Position numbers and translations under genes: made by a program
Part shown: in pieces, positions 11,658-23,764 of the stretch
How the letters are laid out: every line of letters starts with the position of its first letter
How positions within the stretch are numbered: position 1 is the first letter of the stretch
DNA from: Pohlia nutans
Lineage: Eukaryota; Streptophyta; Bryopsida; Bryales; Mniaceae
Direction: 5' to 3'
Assembly (NCBI GenBank): GCA_022496805.1
Contig: CM040089.1
Span: 40,532,372 to 40,596,371, forward strand
DNA length: 64,000 nt
The notes under the pieces: model-generated
Told to the model about the DNA's origin: nothing
What the model saw: the letters and a program-made list of their open reading frames with translations, nothing else
Databases searched by the model: none

Positions 11658-12309
11658 GCAAAACATAGTGATATAGTTCTTTTTGGTTTAGAATAGTAGT
11701 AACAGTATTGAATTGTTCTATGGCTATTGTTGTGTGCTTATGCATAGAACACCTGGACTTCTGTCCGACTACTAGGAAAATATTTTTTTTTTTGACATTT
11801 ACGGAAAAAAAAATTCTATATGTTTTATTGTTTGTTGGGATTTTGCTATCTCTATGTTCATTGATATAAGTGGGTTTTGCAGCCATGAGTCCCGGGACTC
11901 CAATTTGGAATTGTTTTGCACACATGGATACCTAACGTTATTAGAATTTAGAAACACCCTCAAATTTCCTTAATATTAACAAAAATAGTTCTTCCATGTG
12001 TTATTGGAATTTTGCTAAATCTATGGTTTTTGACTAGGATTTGCAATCTGTGGATTTGTGTTGACAATTTGAATTAAACATACGACACTGTGGACCAATG
12101 TATCCAACGGTACAAGTGTTACCATCACACCCTCGTTTACAACTTTGCTTTGTACATCAACTCCATTCCTGTCTGGCTGTTTTCCAGCACCCATTTGTAA
12201 ACAATTGTTTGAAAACAATGTTGTATTGGCACCTAAACCCCTAAACGCTCTAGCGTTCTACTTGTGGATGATATACATAGTTCATCACAAATTACCCTAC
12301 ACCGTCATG
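11658..12309. other. 3' flank and spacer, no gene seen
   Basis: AT-rich sequence after the stop codon of the kinase-like gene. No reading frame with family features and no RNA gene is visible. Confidence 0.5.
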
Positions 12310-12738
12310 CACTTTTGTAGTGTGGACTATATACTGTAAATTCGATGGGAAGTAAGCTTTGCACGTATGTGCTCCAAATACGAAGGGATGATTTGTGAAT
12401 TTATTATGCTCCATTTCATGTTGTAGTGATTCAATCGATTTTTTTTAGATTTTAGGGTAAAAGCTCTTTAGAATAAGCAAACTTATAATTTTAACCCCTA
12501 AAGGACCAATCAACCATATTATGCTTGTTTTTTGGTCAAACGCCCCAAAAATCAAGTGTTTTAACTTTATTGTAGTTGGTGTTTTTATTAGATGTTTTAG
12601 TTCAATTATGATACATATTTTGACCGTTGGAATTGGAGAATAGACTTCATTTGAAGATTTTCCACCGTCGAGAAATTTGAATTTTGAGTGTCCATAATAC
12701 AAAGGGATTTCTAAAGATGCTCCTATCATAGGTCTTTT
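12310..12738. repeat. Relics of TTAA-family arms
   Basis: Bases 12310-12490 match the arm seen at 2700-2900 and 15215-15370 (GGAAGT-AGCTT, TTTCATGTTGTAGTGATTCA). Bases 12494-12738 are an inverted copy of 780-1020. TTAACCCCTAAAGG at the join marks an element end. No coding content. Confidence 0.55.
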
Positions 12739-13685
12739 TTAACCCTTTAACGTCCCAATTCAACACTGTTTTTAAAGAAGTGTTATAAAATGTTTGATGC
12801 AAACCGAAAATGGAATTGACGTATAAAGAAAATTTGTAAATGCCAATGTGAAGATCACATTTGTACGGTTAAATTTATCATATTTTTTATTAATAAATTA
12901 AAACTAATTTTGCAAGGTTTTCTCTTGAAATTCAATTAAAAATCCCGAATTAACACAAAAAAATTGAAAATATTGGAATGAAATTGGAATAACATGCACT
13001 ACGCGATGATATGGTTTCCATTATTTGATTCTACTTATTTTGGAAAATCATGTCTCAGGTCTCACTTTTTGAACTAAGAATGAAACTTGACATAAACCAA
13101 TTGTGTAATTTTTCCAAAATTCATGATAACCTATTTTGAAGATCCACACCATACAAAGGATAGTCAACTTGCACAAGAACCCAAAAAGAAATTGGTGGAT
13201 GAAAACTGTCCACTTTGGATGGAAATCGAACAACTTTAATCTGTTCGTCATCCACAGAAAATACACAGTGGACGCTTAGGGTTAATAAAGAGAGCACAAT
13301 GTGGCTGGGTACCTGGTACACGGGCGGAGAGAATGGCTCCGAGCAGACGGGGCACTCAAGAATGTCAAGATCGAGGTCATACTTCCGGTCCACAAGCTTC
13401 TCTATGTCTGAAGGAGCCTCGATTTCGCGCTTCCTCTTCGCAGAGGCCTCTGTTGGTTGGCCCCTGTCAATGCTCGCAATGTGTGTGGGAGTGGTCATCG
13501 CGAGCTTGCCCAAGATCATCCACCTTGCGAGAATATGAGGACCAAAGGACGTTGATTTCAAAGCCCGACACTATCTGGTCACTAAATCATACTGTGTTTT
13601 GCTCTAATTCCCCCGCCTGATCTCTCCTCTCGGGTCCTGCGCGCTCTAGACCAGAAAGCCATGGGCCGGGGCGCTAAAGGGTTAA
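12739..13685. mobile_element. TTAA-flanked element carrying a gene fragment
   Basis: The outer ends are TTAACCCTTTAACGTCCC on the left and the complement of TTAACCCTTTAGCGCCCC on the right. The middle (12880-13120) is an inverted copy of 46550-46790. A further TTAACCCTAAGCGTCC lies inside at about 13266-13283, so a shorter element ending there with a neighbouring host exon is an alternative. The right 400 bp are GC-rich and contain a RING gene exon. Confidence 0.55.
13314..13498 (-). pseudogene. SINA/SIAH-like RING E3 ligase, first-exon fragment
   Basis: Reading on the minus strand from the ATG at 13498, a short basic region (KRKRE) is followed by ILECPVCSEPFSPPVYQ. This is the first CxxC of the RING in SINA-type ubiquitin ligases, which typically have DCPICLEPL-PPV. 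The frame ends exactly at a good splice donor (CAG/GTACCC at 13313-13311), as expected for exon 1. No second exon with the other RING cysteines follows, because repeat sequence begins within 30 bp. It is therefore a captured or abandoned exon, probably with the 5' leader of its source gene. Confidence 0.6.
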
Positions 13686-13849
13686 TTTATTCACTCTCAG
13701 TTTTTTACTCCTTGTAAATATAACTTTTATCTACATTAAATATAATTTTTGATATTAAATTTGACTAAAATAAATTTATTTTGAATTTTTCGCTTGTTTA
13801 CATAATAAAATTTGTAAATATTCAAAATATCTTTGAAAACTGTGATCGG

Positions 13850-14195
13850 ACGTCCTCTAAACCGCCCGATCGGGTCCGCCGTCCGATCTGCCTAAACCGC
13901 CGTCCGACCTGTCCACCGTCCGATCTGCCTAAACCACCGTCCGATCTGCCTAAACCACCGTCCGATCTGCCTAAACCGCCGTCCGACATGTCCGCCGTCC
14001 GATCGGCCTAAACCGCCGTCCGACCTGTCTGATCTGTCCGTCCGATCGCCGTTCGCTGGGGTAAAACCCCCGTCCGCCTTGGTAAATTCGCCGTCCGCTG
14101 TGCTTTTTTCAAAGTCACCGGACGCTGGGACGGGAACGTCTACCTCCAGCGGACGTCCGGACGCGAACGTCCGCGTCCCAGCGTCCGAACAACCC
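13850..14195. repeat. CCGTCCG island 4
   Basis: Tandem CCGTCCGATCTGCCTAAAC units, then CCGTCCGCTG and GGACGCTGGGACGG variants. No TATA box or clear gene follows, unlike islands 2 and 3. Confidence 0.85.
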
Positions 14196-14788
14196 TGATT
14201 GGAACTAGATACTATTCTACTACTAGCGGTTAGCTTTGGCAGTTAGCGGTTAGGGTTAGAGTGCATTCATGATTGTGGAGTCGGGACGGTTATTCGATAA
14301 CCGACGGTTGAGGAATAGAGATGTGGGATTTAAGGCGGGGAAAGAGGTGATTTTCGTGGGCCGAACTCATGTGGGAGTGGCCGGAGTGACGGAGGAAAGT
14401 GGGTGGAAAATCAAAGAAAGTGTACGCAAGATTATAAGTGAATAAAGTGCTGAATTAGCAAGCTTCTCTGGACTTGTGTGTGTGTGCGCAAACCCATGTG
14501 TGTGTGTGAGTGGACTCAGTGTATACATGCGAGATTCCGTGAGGAAATTATTTTGCTATTCACAGTACACCTCTTTCTGTCTAGAGAAGATCTGTATTGC
14601 ACACATTAAAGATGCTTAAACCAACAACAACGAATCCATAATCACACTTACATATACTAAAACCAACAAGAGAGAACCCATTACCAACTGTAACTCAAGC
14701 TACAACCAACATCATTGCAGCATTGATTGTGGATAATGCCACTAGCTGTTGGTGAAAGGAGCCATTTGATAATGGGGTAACCACCTTA
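14196..14788. other. Spacer, no gene seen
   Basis: Mixed-composition spacer with GCGGTTAG direct repeats near 14225-14255 and a TG microsatellite near 14478-14510. No convincing gene. Confidence 0.4.
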
Positions 14789-16289
14789 CTCCCTCCGTCC
14801 CGCAGAAAGACCATGGCATCGACTTAAATTTTGTCCCAAAATAAAACTATGATTTCGTGTGTGTTTGACAACTGCTTGAGGGCATTGTAGACAACCTAGC
14901 ACCTTAATTCATGGATATAAATCATGTTAATCATGGATTTTGATTATGTTGATCCTGGATTATTGTCATAGATTTTGGTCATGTATACACTTTTTGGCAC
15001 TCGAAATACTCCCTCTGTGCTCATTTAATCCATGGATTTGCATCACAATCAACATACTCCCTTTGTAATCATGGGGTTAAGCTTAATTCATGAATTTTAG
15101 TCAAAACAACACTTAATCCCTAACTGCCTAAGCGTCCATTTTTTGGACGATGTACAGATTTCATCCATAATTTCTCATCCATAATTTCTCATCCGTCATG
15201 CACTTTTTGCAGTGTGGAATTTTTACTGTAGATTCTATAGGAAGTTAGCTTCATGCATATGTGATTCGATTAGAAAGGGGATGATTTGTCAAAATTTTAT
15301 GCCTCATTTCATGTTGTAGTGATTCACCCAAAATTTTGAAGATTTCAGTGTAAAAGTGCTATAAAAAAGTCAACTCATAAATTTAAGCAACCAAAAAATC
15401 TCCAAAAATCACTAGAGTATTACATTTCAACCAATCACAACAAATTTCATCCGTAGATTGTCAATATCTTATCCGTAATTGAATTACAAAATAATTTTGA
15501 ATTTCACGTTTCAAATTTTATACAAAATTATTAGTGATAGCAATCATAGATCTAACCATATGGATAGAATCTAAAATTCATAATGTCCAACTTTTATTCA
15601 TATATCAAGTTCAAAATATCCCTCTAGATTGCATTTTATAATGCATCTTTGCAAAACTGCCGAATTGGAGAGGGCTCTAGGCATTTAGGGGTTAACTCCT
15701 AAGCATGCAAGGAGCATCGTGGGACCATGTTTGGTAGTTTTTCAATCAAACACAATTTTTCACCTAGTTCCTAATTTCAAATGAAAATAGATCCAACCAA
15801 GAAAGTGTGGGGGCTATTTTTTACTTTCTAGTCCAATTTACCATTCTCCAAAATTGATAAAATTGCGATTTTTACAGCACTTTAAAGTTGAAAACCCTAA
15901 AATTCAATATACACTATAAAAAGTTTCTCTATCGAATTCCTCTGTACGTAAGCTCAAGAAGCATGGCACCTACACCTTGGTGTTCATCACTATTATTTAC
16001 ATTTTCCCTAAAATTTTCATACTATCATAAACATTTATTTTGATTATTATGATTTCTACAAGAAAAAAAATTTGAAAATATTATAAGATTCATTTTTATT
16101 TACATAATTGTGAAAAAATCAAGATAAACCTGTTTAACAATAGCTCATATAAAAAAAAATACCAAAAAATATAATGCATTTTACAATATGAGAAATTGAC
16201 GAGGTTTGACCATGTAAGCTTAGTGTGGACGCTTAAGGGTCAAACCATGGATTTCAGTGAAAACAAGGTCTTTTGCGGGATGGAGGGAG
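14789..16289. mobile_element. Stowaway-like element (TA target), with nested insertions
   Basis: The left end is TA/CTCCCTCCGTCCCGCAGAAAG and the right end is CTTTTGCGGGATGGAGGGAG/TA, the classic Stowaway (Tc1/mariner MITE) terminus with a TA duplication. Extra CTCCCT termini near 15008 and 15056 and the TTAA element at 15113 show nesting. No transposase is present. Confidence 0.75.
15113..15695. mobile_element. TTAA-family element copy nested in the Stowaway-like element
   Basis: Begins TTAATCCCTAACTGCC and ends with the complement of TTAACCCCTAAATGCC. Bases 15215-15695 are a close copy of the right arm of the element at 147-3202, so this is probably a solo-arm derivative. Confidence 0.6.
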
Positions 16290-16327
16290 TATATTGATAA
16301 GGTGAGAAAAGAAAGCATATGTCATTG

Positions 16328-18773
16328 GGGTGGCGTTAAACCTCCCCCATCGAACTTCTTGGGGGAGGTAGAGCCCACCAGGTAGAGGAAGCCGGACAAC
16401 CCGCCTACTCTGGCTTCATCCGGTCGGGGTCTTCACATCGTGGTCTTCATAGTGGTCTCCATCCTCTTCATCGTTTGCATCGCCGGACCTTGCGGATCCC
16501 TAATTCCCCTGGCTTCTTCCTCTCTTTTCTCTGCGGCGCTCCTCTCCTCTCTCTCATGCGGCCGCCGCTGCATTCTGGCTCTCACTTTAGTAGGGTTAAC
16601 ACACGCTCGAGATATACTGTTAACCCCTAAGTGCCCAAGGGTTTTCTTAAGAAACTAGACATGTTATAATGTCCATCGTACTCATCTTTTATGACTTACA
16701 AACCTTAAATATATGTAGAACATAACAATAAGACAACATCCATACAATTTAATTTTGGAAAAATGCTATGAACTATTTAATAATCAATTTGTAAAAATTA
16801 TCTTTGAAAATTCATAAAAAATGCACGTTTAGTCATTTTGACTTGGAATCAAGTATGATAGGTCAAAAACATTGGTTTTACATGGTGGTTACCTTGTTCA
16901 TGTTAGAGCTAATCTTATTTGATAAAAAACCTAAAGATTTCATTCCGAGCAAATTTTCAAATTTGTGACAATTTAAGATATTGTCACTTTGAGGGCTTTA
17001 GAGGATATCAATAAATATTTTTAAAAGTTTTTTATTTGGAAAGGTTGATCAATTTGAATATCTACAAGGGAAAAGAAATCACGCTCAAAAATTGTTATTT
17101 TTGCATAAGATATGGACATTTAAGGTTGCCATGGTTGAAATTTTGGTAATCTTGAAATTTTGATGGACCAAATATGGTCGGTTAGGCAGTTAGGGGTTGA
17201 GACATAAGTGCCTTCGAGTCTCTCCCTAAAATAAAAAATTTACCTTTTTTGGTTGAAAATAAAAAAATCTAAAATTTAACTCTTAGTACTGCCCGTAAAA
17301 AAATTTAAACTGGTCAGGGAAATTGAACTGCCCTCACAGATTTGAGCTGAAATTTTCGGGCGACCATATTTGGTCGCTCAGGCAGTTAGGGGTTAATCAT
17401 AGAACTTGATATATTTCCGTTCCATCATGTAGTTTTTGAAAATCCTAAAGTTGGTAGATAATGAATGTAGTGATTGAATTAAAAATATTCTCATGTCCAA
17501 GTGAAACATTCAACTCGAGACGTTCAAAAATTTGACGAGCCAGGCTCCCTCATCTAGTTGCATAAAATACACAGTTAGCTTCAAAATCATATGGAGAAGA
17601 GGATAACTCACCCTGCTAAATAATTAACTTTGAGAACAGTCTCTCATGACTGATATAATTTTCCAATAATTAAAAGTACTATTCAATAGTGCATGTACGT
17701 AAATTTGCGTTTAAACTCATTTTCATTGAGAATCTGAATATAAGATATATTTAAAACATCAAGATCAGAAGAAATGATATGTCATAGACTGAAAAACTTG
17801 TGGCTCAAGCTCATGGATCATACTGGTCATTTTTTGAGAAAATTTTGTGCCCTGTGTGTGACATGTTGAAGAAGGTTATCTAGAGTTGTAACTGCTAGGG
17901 AAAAGGGGAGATACGAGAAGTGAATCAAGATGACGTACATGTGTAGGTACCTGTCAAGTAGCAATGCGAATTCAGACGATATCGTTGGTCTGCTATTATT
18001 GTTCTCAGACACATGATGCAACACAGGTGATGGAAGTGTGTCTTCATGGAGACCAACAAACACGTCGATCGTGTATTTTAAAGACAAGTTAGTATTTTTC
18101 AGATTTACGGAAGATGAATAAGTTGGCGTGATCATTATTATTCCTTCTCGAGCCAGTCACGTATTCTAGAGCTCAGCTCCTGTCTACATTCCATGGCAGT
18201 TTGCTGGAACCGAATCTGCGTCCCAAAATGTTGCCTGCGGTGAGAGCCAGAATGCAGCGGCGGCCGCATGCGAGAGAGGAACACCACAGAGGAGAGAGAG
18301 GAAGAAGCCATGGAGATTAGGGATCTGCAGGGTCGGACGATGCAAAAGATGAAGAGGATGGAGACCACGATGAAGACCACAACATGGAGACCCCGACTGG
18401 ATGAAGCAAGAGTAGGCAGGCTGCCTAGCTTCCTCCGCCTGGTGGGCTCGAATTTCTCTAAATCCCCCCGGACGTTAATGCAAGAGGACGAAAACTGCCC
18501 CCTATTTTGAACATGTAGGGACCCACCTTAAAAAATAACTCCCTCTTCCAAGGGTTTAAAATTTCCAAAAGGGTCACATTAAACCAAATTTGGGCCGTAG
18601 GTCTCAAATTTGCAAAAAAATTTGTCAAAAAAAGGCCCTAGGATGCCCGAAATGAAAATTTCAGAAAGTGGGACCCATGGATAAACAGTGTTGGCATTAA
18701 CGTCCCGGGCTTTAGAGTCGGGGGTGGGCTCTACCTCCCCGAGAAGTTCGATGGGTGAGGTTTAATGCGACCC
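16328..18773. mobile_element. Mutator-like (MULE) non-autonomous element with a 9-bp target duplication
   Basis: ATGTCATTG occurs at 16319-16327 and again at 18774-18782. Between them are terminal inverted repeats: the left starts GGGTGGCGTTAAACCTCCCC and the right starts, on the other strand, GGGTCGCATTAAACCTCACC. Inverted similarity continues through GC-rich segments 16370-16590 and 18245-18450. A 9-bp duplication with long inverted ends is diagnostic of Mutator-like elements. No MuDR-type transposase is seen. Confidence 0.8.
16620..17396. mobile_element. TTAA element nested in the MULE
   Basis: Left end TTAACCCCTAAGTGCCCAAG, right end on the other strand TTAACCCCTAACTGCCTGAG. A similar end (GGCAGTTAGGGGTTGA) at 17181-17200 suggests two overlapping copies. 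No coding content. Confidence 0.6.
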
Positions 18774-19059
18774 ATGTCATTGCATGGGATTGCCAAGCTG
18801 TCCTCGCCTCCTCGGCGGTGTACTGTGGATCAGAACCACGTTTCAGAGTCTGAGCTGTTTGACACTGTGCACAGATTTATTATAATCATTCTTTGACTCG
18901 GCTAGCCTGCCAGACTTGACTTCCACAAACGCGTGTTGGACTCCGCACCAACTTGCAGAACAGTACAGTACTGTAGAGGGTCTCGGGCATGCGCGTGGAT
19001 GGACCAGAGGCTTCTGCGGCATGCATGAGCTCGGCACCTAGGATCTTAGCTTTGCAGCG

Positions 19060-20435
19060 TCCTTCTGTTCCACCGCTTCATTGCAGCTGTGTCGGAGGCG
19101 AGTGCGCAAGGGCAACGAGCAGGGTGATGTGCTCCTTGCGATCGGGAAGCGTTGTTGCTCCTCACTGCTGTCTTCTTTTGCTGAGCCAATCCCGAGAGTT
19201 TGCGACACGTTTTCGACAAGGCGTTGGAAGGGAGGAATGGAGTAAGTTATCTGAAGGCTTCGTGGTCTGCGCTGGAGGTGGTCGACGACAGAGGTGGAAG
19301 CATCTGGCGATGTACGGGTTGTGATTGTAAGTGAAGCTTGGCCTGAGTTTTCCTGTGAGGCATGTCAAATATTGTCTTTCACTTGAAGTGAGGTAGAACT
19401 GGATGAAAACCAGGGCGGAATCGGATCAAAACCAAGGGTGAAATTGGGGATCCATAATGGGGTATGTTGGGCGGAGTTTGGTCTGATTGTCCACGGTATA
19501 TTGCCACCACTTGTGCGTCGTTGCAGCTAGGAGGTCACTGTGGCCTGATGTGATCCTTTAGTTGGCTCGGGAAGCATTGTTGCTCCTATCGATCTGCTTC
19601 TGTCTACTCCTGATGGACTAGTTGCATTAGAGTTCGATGCTTCCGCTGTGCATTTTCTAGTTTTAGTTCCGGCATACATATTCGACAATTTGACTTATCG
19701 AACTTTTGCAATCTTGTAGGTACAGCACACATCTCACCAGCCTCGTTTTTGCAGGTGTTTATTCCGTCTTCCTCACAGGCCCGGTTTTTGTCACTGCTGG
19801 AGGAGGTAAATGTTTTGAGCTTGGTTCATCCACTTGCACCTCATGCAGGTGATGGCTAAAGGCTATAATCTACGCGCACATGCACATCGTGATCGACACA
19901 TGAATGTTACTGACTGCAGGATTTGCAGCATGCGACTTGCTTCTCAAGATTGGGCATAAACGTGTAAATTGCACAAATGTGTTAGTGACCAGATTGTTAT
20001 CTTCTTTTGTCTCCTTTTGTCTCAAGGTGTAGGGAAATGCATGTAATAACATAGAAACATGTGGTTGTTGATGTCCATGGCCAGCCAGTTTATCTAGCAT
20101 GAGATAACAGCTTGTGCTTCTCGTTCTATCGCTTCATTGCGGCTGTGTCGGAGGAGTGTGTGGAAGGGCAACGAGCAGGATGGTGCTCTCCATGTGATCG
20201 GGAGGCGTTGGTACTCGTTGCTGTTTGCTTTTGCTGAGCCAATCTCGAGAGTTTGCAACACGTTTTAGAGAAGGCATTGGAAGGGAGGGATGGAATAAGT
20301 TATCCAAAAGCCTTGTGGTCTGCATTGGGGATGGTCAACGCTTGAGGTGGAAACAGCTAACGATGCATGGGTTGTGATTGTAAGTGAAATCTGGCCTGAG
20401 CTTTTATGAGACCATGTCAAGTATAGTCCTTGACG
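19060..20435 (+). repeat. Tandem segmental duplication of about 320 bp
   Basis: Bases 19060-19385 recur at 20122-20432 in the same orientation (GCTGTGTCGGAGG, TTTTGCTGAGCCAATC, GGGTTGTGATTGTAAGTGAA). The roughly 740-bp spacer is unique. This lies upstream of the tandem kinase gene and may be its leader region. An intron acceptor-like sequence occurs at about 21094 (TTTTGAACAG). Confidence 0.75.
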
Positions 20436-21162
20436 TGAGAGCCTTTGAATCCTTTTGCGATGTTGGTGTGATGGAGTTGATTAGAGGCTTGCGACTTTTG
20501 TTGTGCGGAGAATGATTATTAATGTGTTCGAAGATTCAGTGCGCTTTCTTGTGACGTCCAGTTTGTTGAGGTCCAAGATGCCTTCTGAAATTTCCGCATT
20601 TTACGCACTCTATTTTGTTGTGAACGTATCTTGTCTTACTGAACGTATCTTGTGTTACTGCATTGGGTGGGATTCTGCATTGGGTGGGATTCAAGCCCTG
20701 CAGTGAGGCATAAAATTTGTTGGGCATGGAGTGAGTGGATTTAGGGTTAGGGTTTTGGTTCTCTAATGTCCATTGTTGCCATTGGTAGGTTTTGGTATTT
20801 CTTTAAGCCAACTGCAGAGATATAATTGATTGTCATTTTATTCTTTACTGAAAGAATAAAACATTCAACAACCACACACGATGTTTAGTTCACTCACTAG
20901 CATTGACGGAAAACTACTTTTTTTGAATCCTTTTCAAGTACCATAATTGTGCTTTATAAGGATGGACATGGTTGATCTTGACAATGAGTTGTTTGGCACC
21001 AGAAATTTGTTGGCCATAAATGAATGATTTGTATATTGTTATTTATTTCTAATGTATATGGTGCTAACAAAACTTATCTGCGTTTTGAACAGGGTATTGT
21101 AGACGGATTACTTCTTACTTTCTTGGAGTTCACAATCTCTTTCTTTGGTGCGGTAACAAATC

Positions 21163-22793
21163 ATGGGCCCAGGAATTAGTTCACACTTTTGGGCAATGTT
21201 AGGTCATTGTTGGAACATGCCAAATGGTCCTATTACGGATGACTATGAAGTTCCTCATTTGCCACAGCCATCGTCGCAAACTGTTGATGAGGGACGTTCG
21301 TCAAAGAGTATTGATCCAGGCAAGATGTGTGATTTTTACCTAAATCGCACCATTGAATGTTCATCCCGAGCTCGGAAAATGATAATGGGATCAAGTGAAT
21401 ATGGCAGAGTGAAATTGAATCCCTACCAATGTGGATATCTTGTGGGGAGATTGGAATCTGCCGTGGAGGATACTCGAAAGTCCTCTATTCATTCCTCTCG
21501 TGAACATGAAGAAGAGTGCCTTGAAGCACTCAAATTTCTCCATCGGTTGGCAAAAGAGGTCGCAAGCTTCATAAAGACGTGTTGTTGCAATGATAATACA
21601 TGGTTGCAAATTGCACTCACATCGGGAAGTGTAGCTATGCGTGTGTCTTCAATAGCATACTATTTGAAGTTTTGTACTATGGTCTTGCGTGATTGGAATA
21701 AATTGGGAGGTGCATGGCTAACATTTTCTGAGATGAAGTGCTTGTGGGAAGCTAATTTTTGTCCAGAAGAGATAGCTTTACTTGATGAACAAAGATTGTT
21801 GACATTATTGGAAGATGGTACGATGGTGTTATCCACTTCAAGGATTGCAAACATTCTTCGTATGAGATTAAAATCAAAGCAACAAGAACAAATGTCAGTT
21901 CTAGGAACTTGGGAAATAGACTTGAAAAGTGATGTTCAAGGGTCCATAATAGGTAGGGGTTCAACTGGTGAGGTGTCTAAAGTCTATTGGGCAGAAGCTA
22001 ACATGAAAGTTGCAAGGAAAGTGCATCGTGGTAGCAATGAATATGAATCCTCATTTATGGTTGAGTTCCTATCATTAGCAGAGTTATCGCATCCCAATAT
22101 TGTATCCCTTCTTGGCATTATAAAGGGAGATACAGAGAATGGTCATTCAATTGTAATGGAGTTAATGGATGGAGACTTGCGCACTCTGATGCAACAAAGA
22201 TTGCAGGATGATAGAAGTTCTCCGATGCCCTTCAGCATCTATGAAGCATGTGACATCATTCTTCAAGTGGCAGAGGGTGTGCATTACATGCACGAGAATG
22301 GGGTTATACATAGAGATTTGAAAAGTCGCAGTATTCTTGTCCGAACTTTCAAAGAAAAAGACAAATAAGTTTGTATGTGCTAAAGTGTCAAACATGGAGG
22401 TCTCAAAGATGAATGCTAGGAACATCACTTTTTCTCAACCAACTTTGAATATGAGTACAACCAGATGGATGGCTCCGAAGTTAATTTCGAGAGTAGAAGA
22501 ACAAGTAATAAGAGATGGAGAAACAAATACTTGGTATCCACTCAAAAGTGATGTGTACAGCTTTAGCATGGTGTGTTTTGAAATATTGACCGGAGATATA
22601 CCATTTTCTACCCAGTCGCCTCGAGAATTCAGGAATATGATATTGGCTGGAGAGCGGCCACCTTTACCATCTCATTGCCCTCCAAATTTGCAGAATTTGA
22701 TTAAGTTATGTTGGGACCATGAGCCTAATGTGCGCCCTTCTTTTGCGGAAATCTGTGAGGAACTGAGGTATATCAAATGCTCATTATTTCTAG
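21163..22793 (+). CDS. Tandem kinase gene, exon with helical N-terminus and first (degenerate) kinase domain; frameshifted
   Basis: The ATG at 21163 starts an N-terminal helical region of about 240 residues. Its Cys-rich block (LEALKFLHRLAKEVASFI, then KTCCC) recalls MLKL/MCA-type four-helix domains, but I hold that loosely. A protein kinase-like domain follows: glycine-rich loop GRGSTGEV, Lys in KVARKV, and catalytic loop HRDLKS. The DFG position is lost (VSNMEVSK), then RWMAPK, SDVYSFSMVCFEILTG and a C-lobe. This makes domain 1 a probable pseudokinase. The frame shifts by one base within the A-rich stretch 22350-22366 (stop at 22366). The remainder resumes in the next frame to a donor G/GTATGT at 22793. 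That donor matches in phase with the acceptor at 23764, joining this exon to the second kinase. Confidence 0.7.
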
Positions 22794-23764
22794 GTATGTA
22801 TCTGTTTACATCCTTATATTTAATATCCGTAGTTACTTGAAACTTAGCTGTGGTTGTAGGAACAATGCCGAGACCAAACAACAACCTTTTGATGGCGATC
22901 TGCTTTCTTTTGAATGACATTGTCTTTGATCTTGGTTGACGTTTGTTCACTATTGATGTTGGGCCATGACGATGAATTCAATCTTAGTCATATCTTAGAG
23001 GTTAATACAGTATCTCAAAAAATGTTTTTAAGATTAGACAATTTTTGTATCTTTGATATAATTAATACTTACTTTTTAAAACTATATACACTGTTTTGAA
23101 TAAATAATTGAAAGTTCTCATAAATATGGAAATATAGTAATACATCAAATTAAGAGTTTGATAAATTGTAAATTGAACGAATTGTAAATTTTGGAACCCA
23201 TATCGTGCCATTGCCCTTAAAATTTTGTAAATTGGATGAATACATTTCAACCATGTGGCAGCCCCATCCTGAAAGAATGAGATGGGATGGCAGAAAAAAT
23301 TTAGAGCCTTTGAAATCCTGAAATCTTCTCTAATGTTCATTACTCATTTGATATTGGTTTCTCACTTTTTACTACTAAGTGTTGTCTTTTTATTTGAACA
23401 TTGAATATACAAGCATGTTATATAATGACTTAGTTTCTCCTTCTTTTATCATCTCTAATACAGATTTTGTGTTTGAATTTTTGGTTCTTTAAACAATGAA
23501 TTATAAAATGAGTATTTCTCACTTTCGTAATATACTTTAGTAATATGTTATTGCTATATTCAAATAATGTTGTCAATCTTTCAATGATGTTGACATTTTT
23601 GTTGCTTTTTCATATTTGTGCTTTCAAACATTTTTTCCAATATGATTAATTTTCATTTATGAGGGTATTTGCTTAACAACTTGTCATCACATGCATTGAG
23701 AATAATCTACAATGGGGTATTTGATGCACATGATTAACATTCAAAAATGTAATGTGGTTATCAG
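22794..23764 (+). other. Intron of the tandem kinase gene
   Basis: AT-rich 971-bp stretch bounded by TAG/GTATGT and TTATCAG/AG. Both ends are phase 1, so exon 1 and exon 2 read through in frame. No gene is seen inside. Confidence 0.65.

Noticed and set aside
18138..18510. Coding gene in the GC-rich MULE arm
   Set aside because: Open frames exist on both strands of the inverted arms, with low-complexity Arg/Glu/Met content and no domain. They are probably arm sequence, possibly captured.
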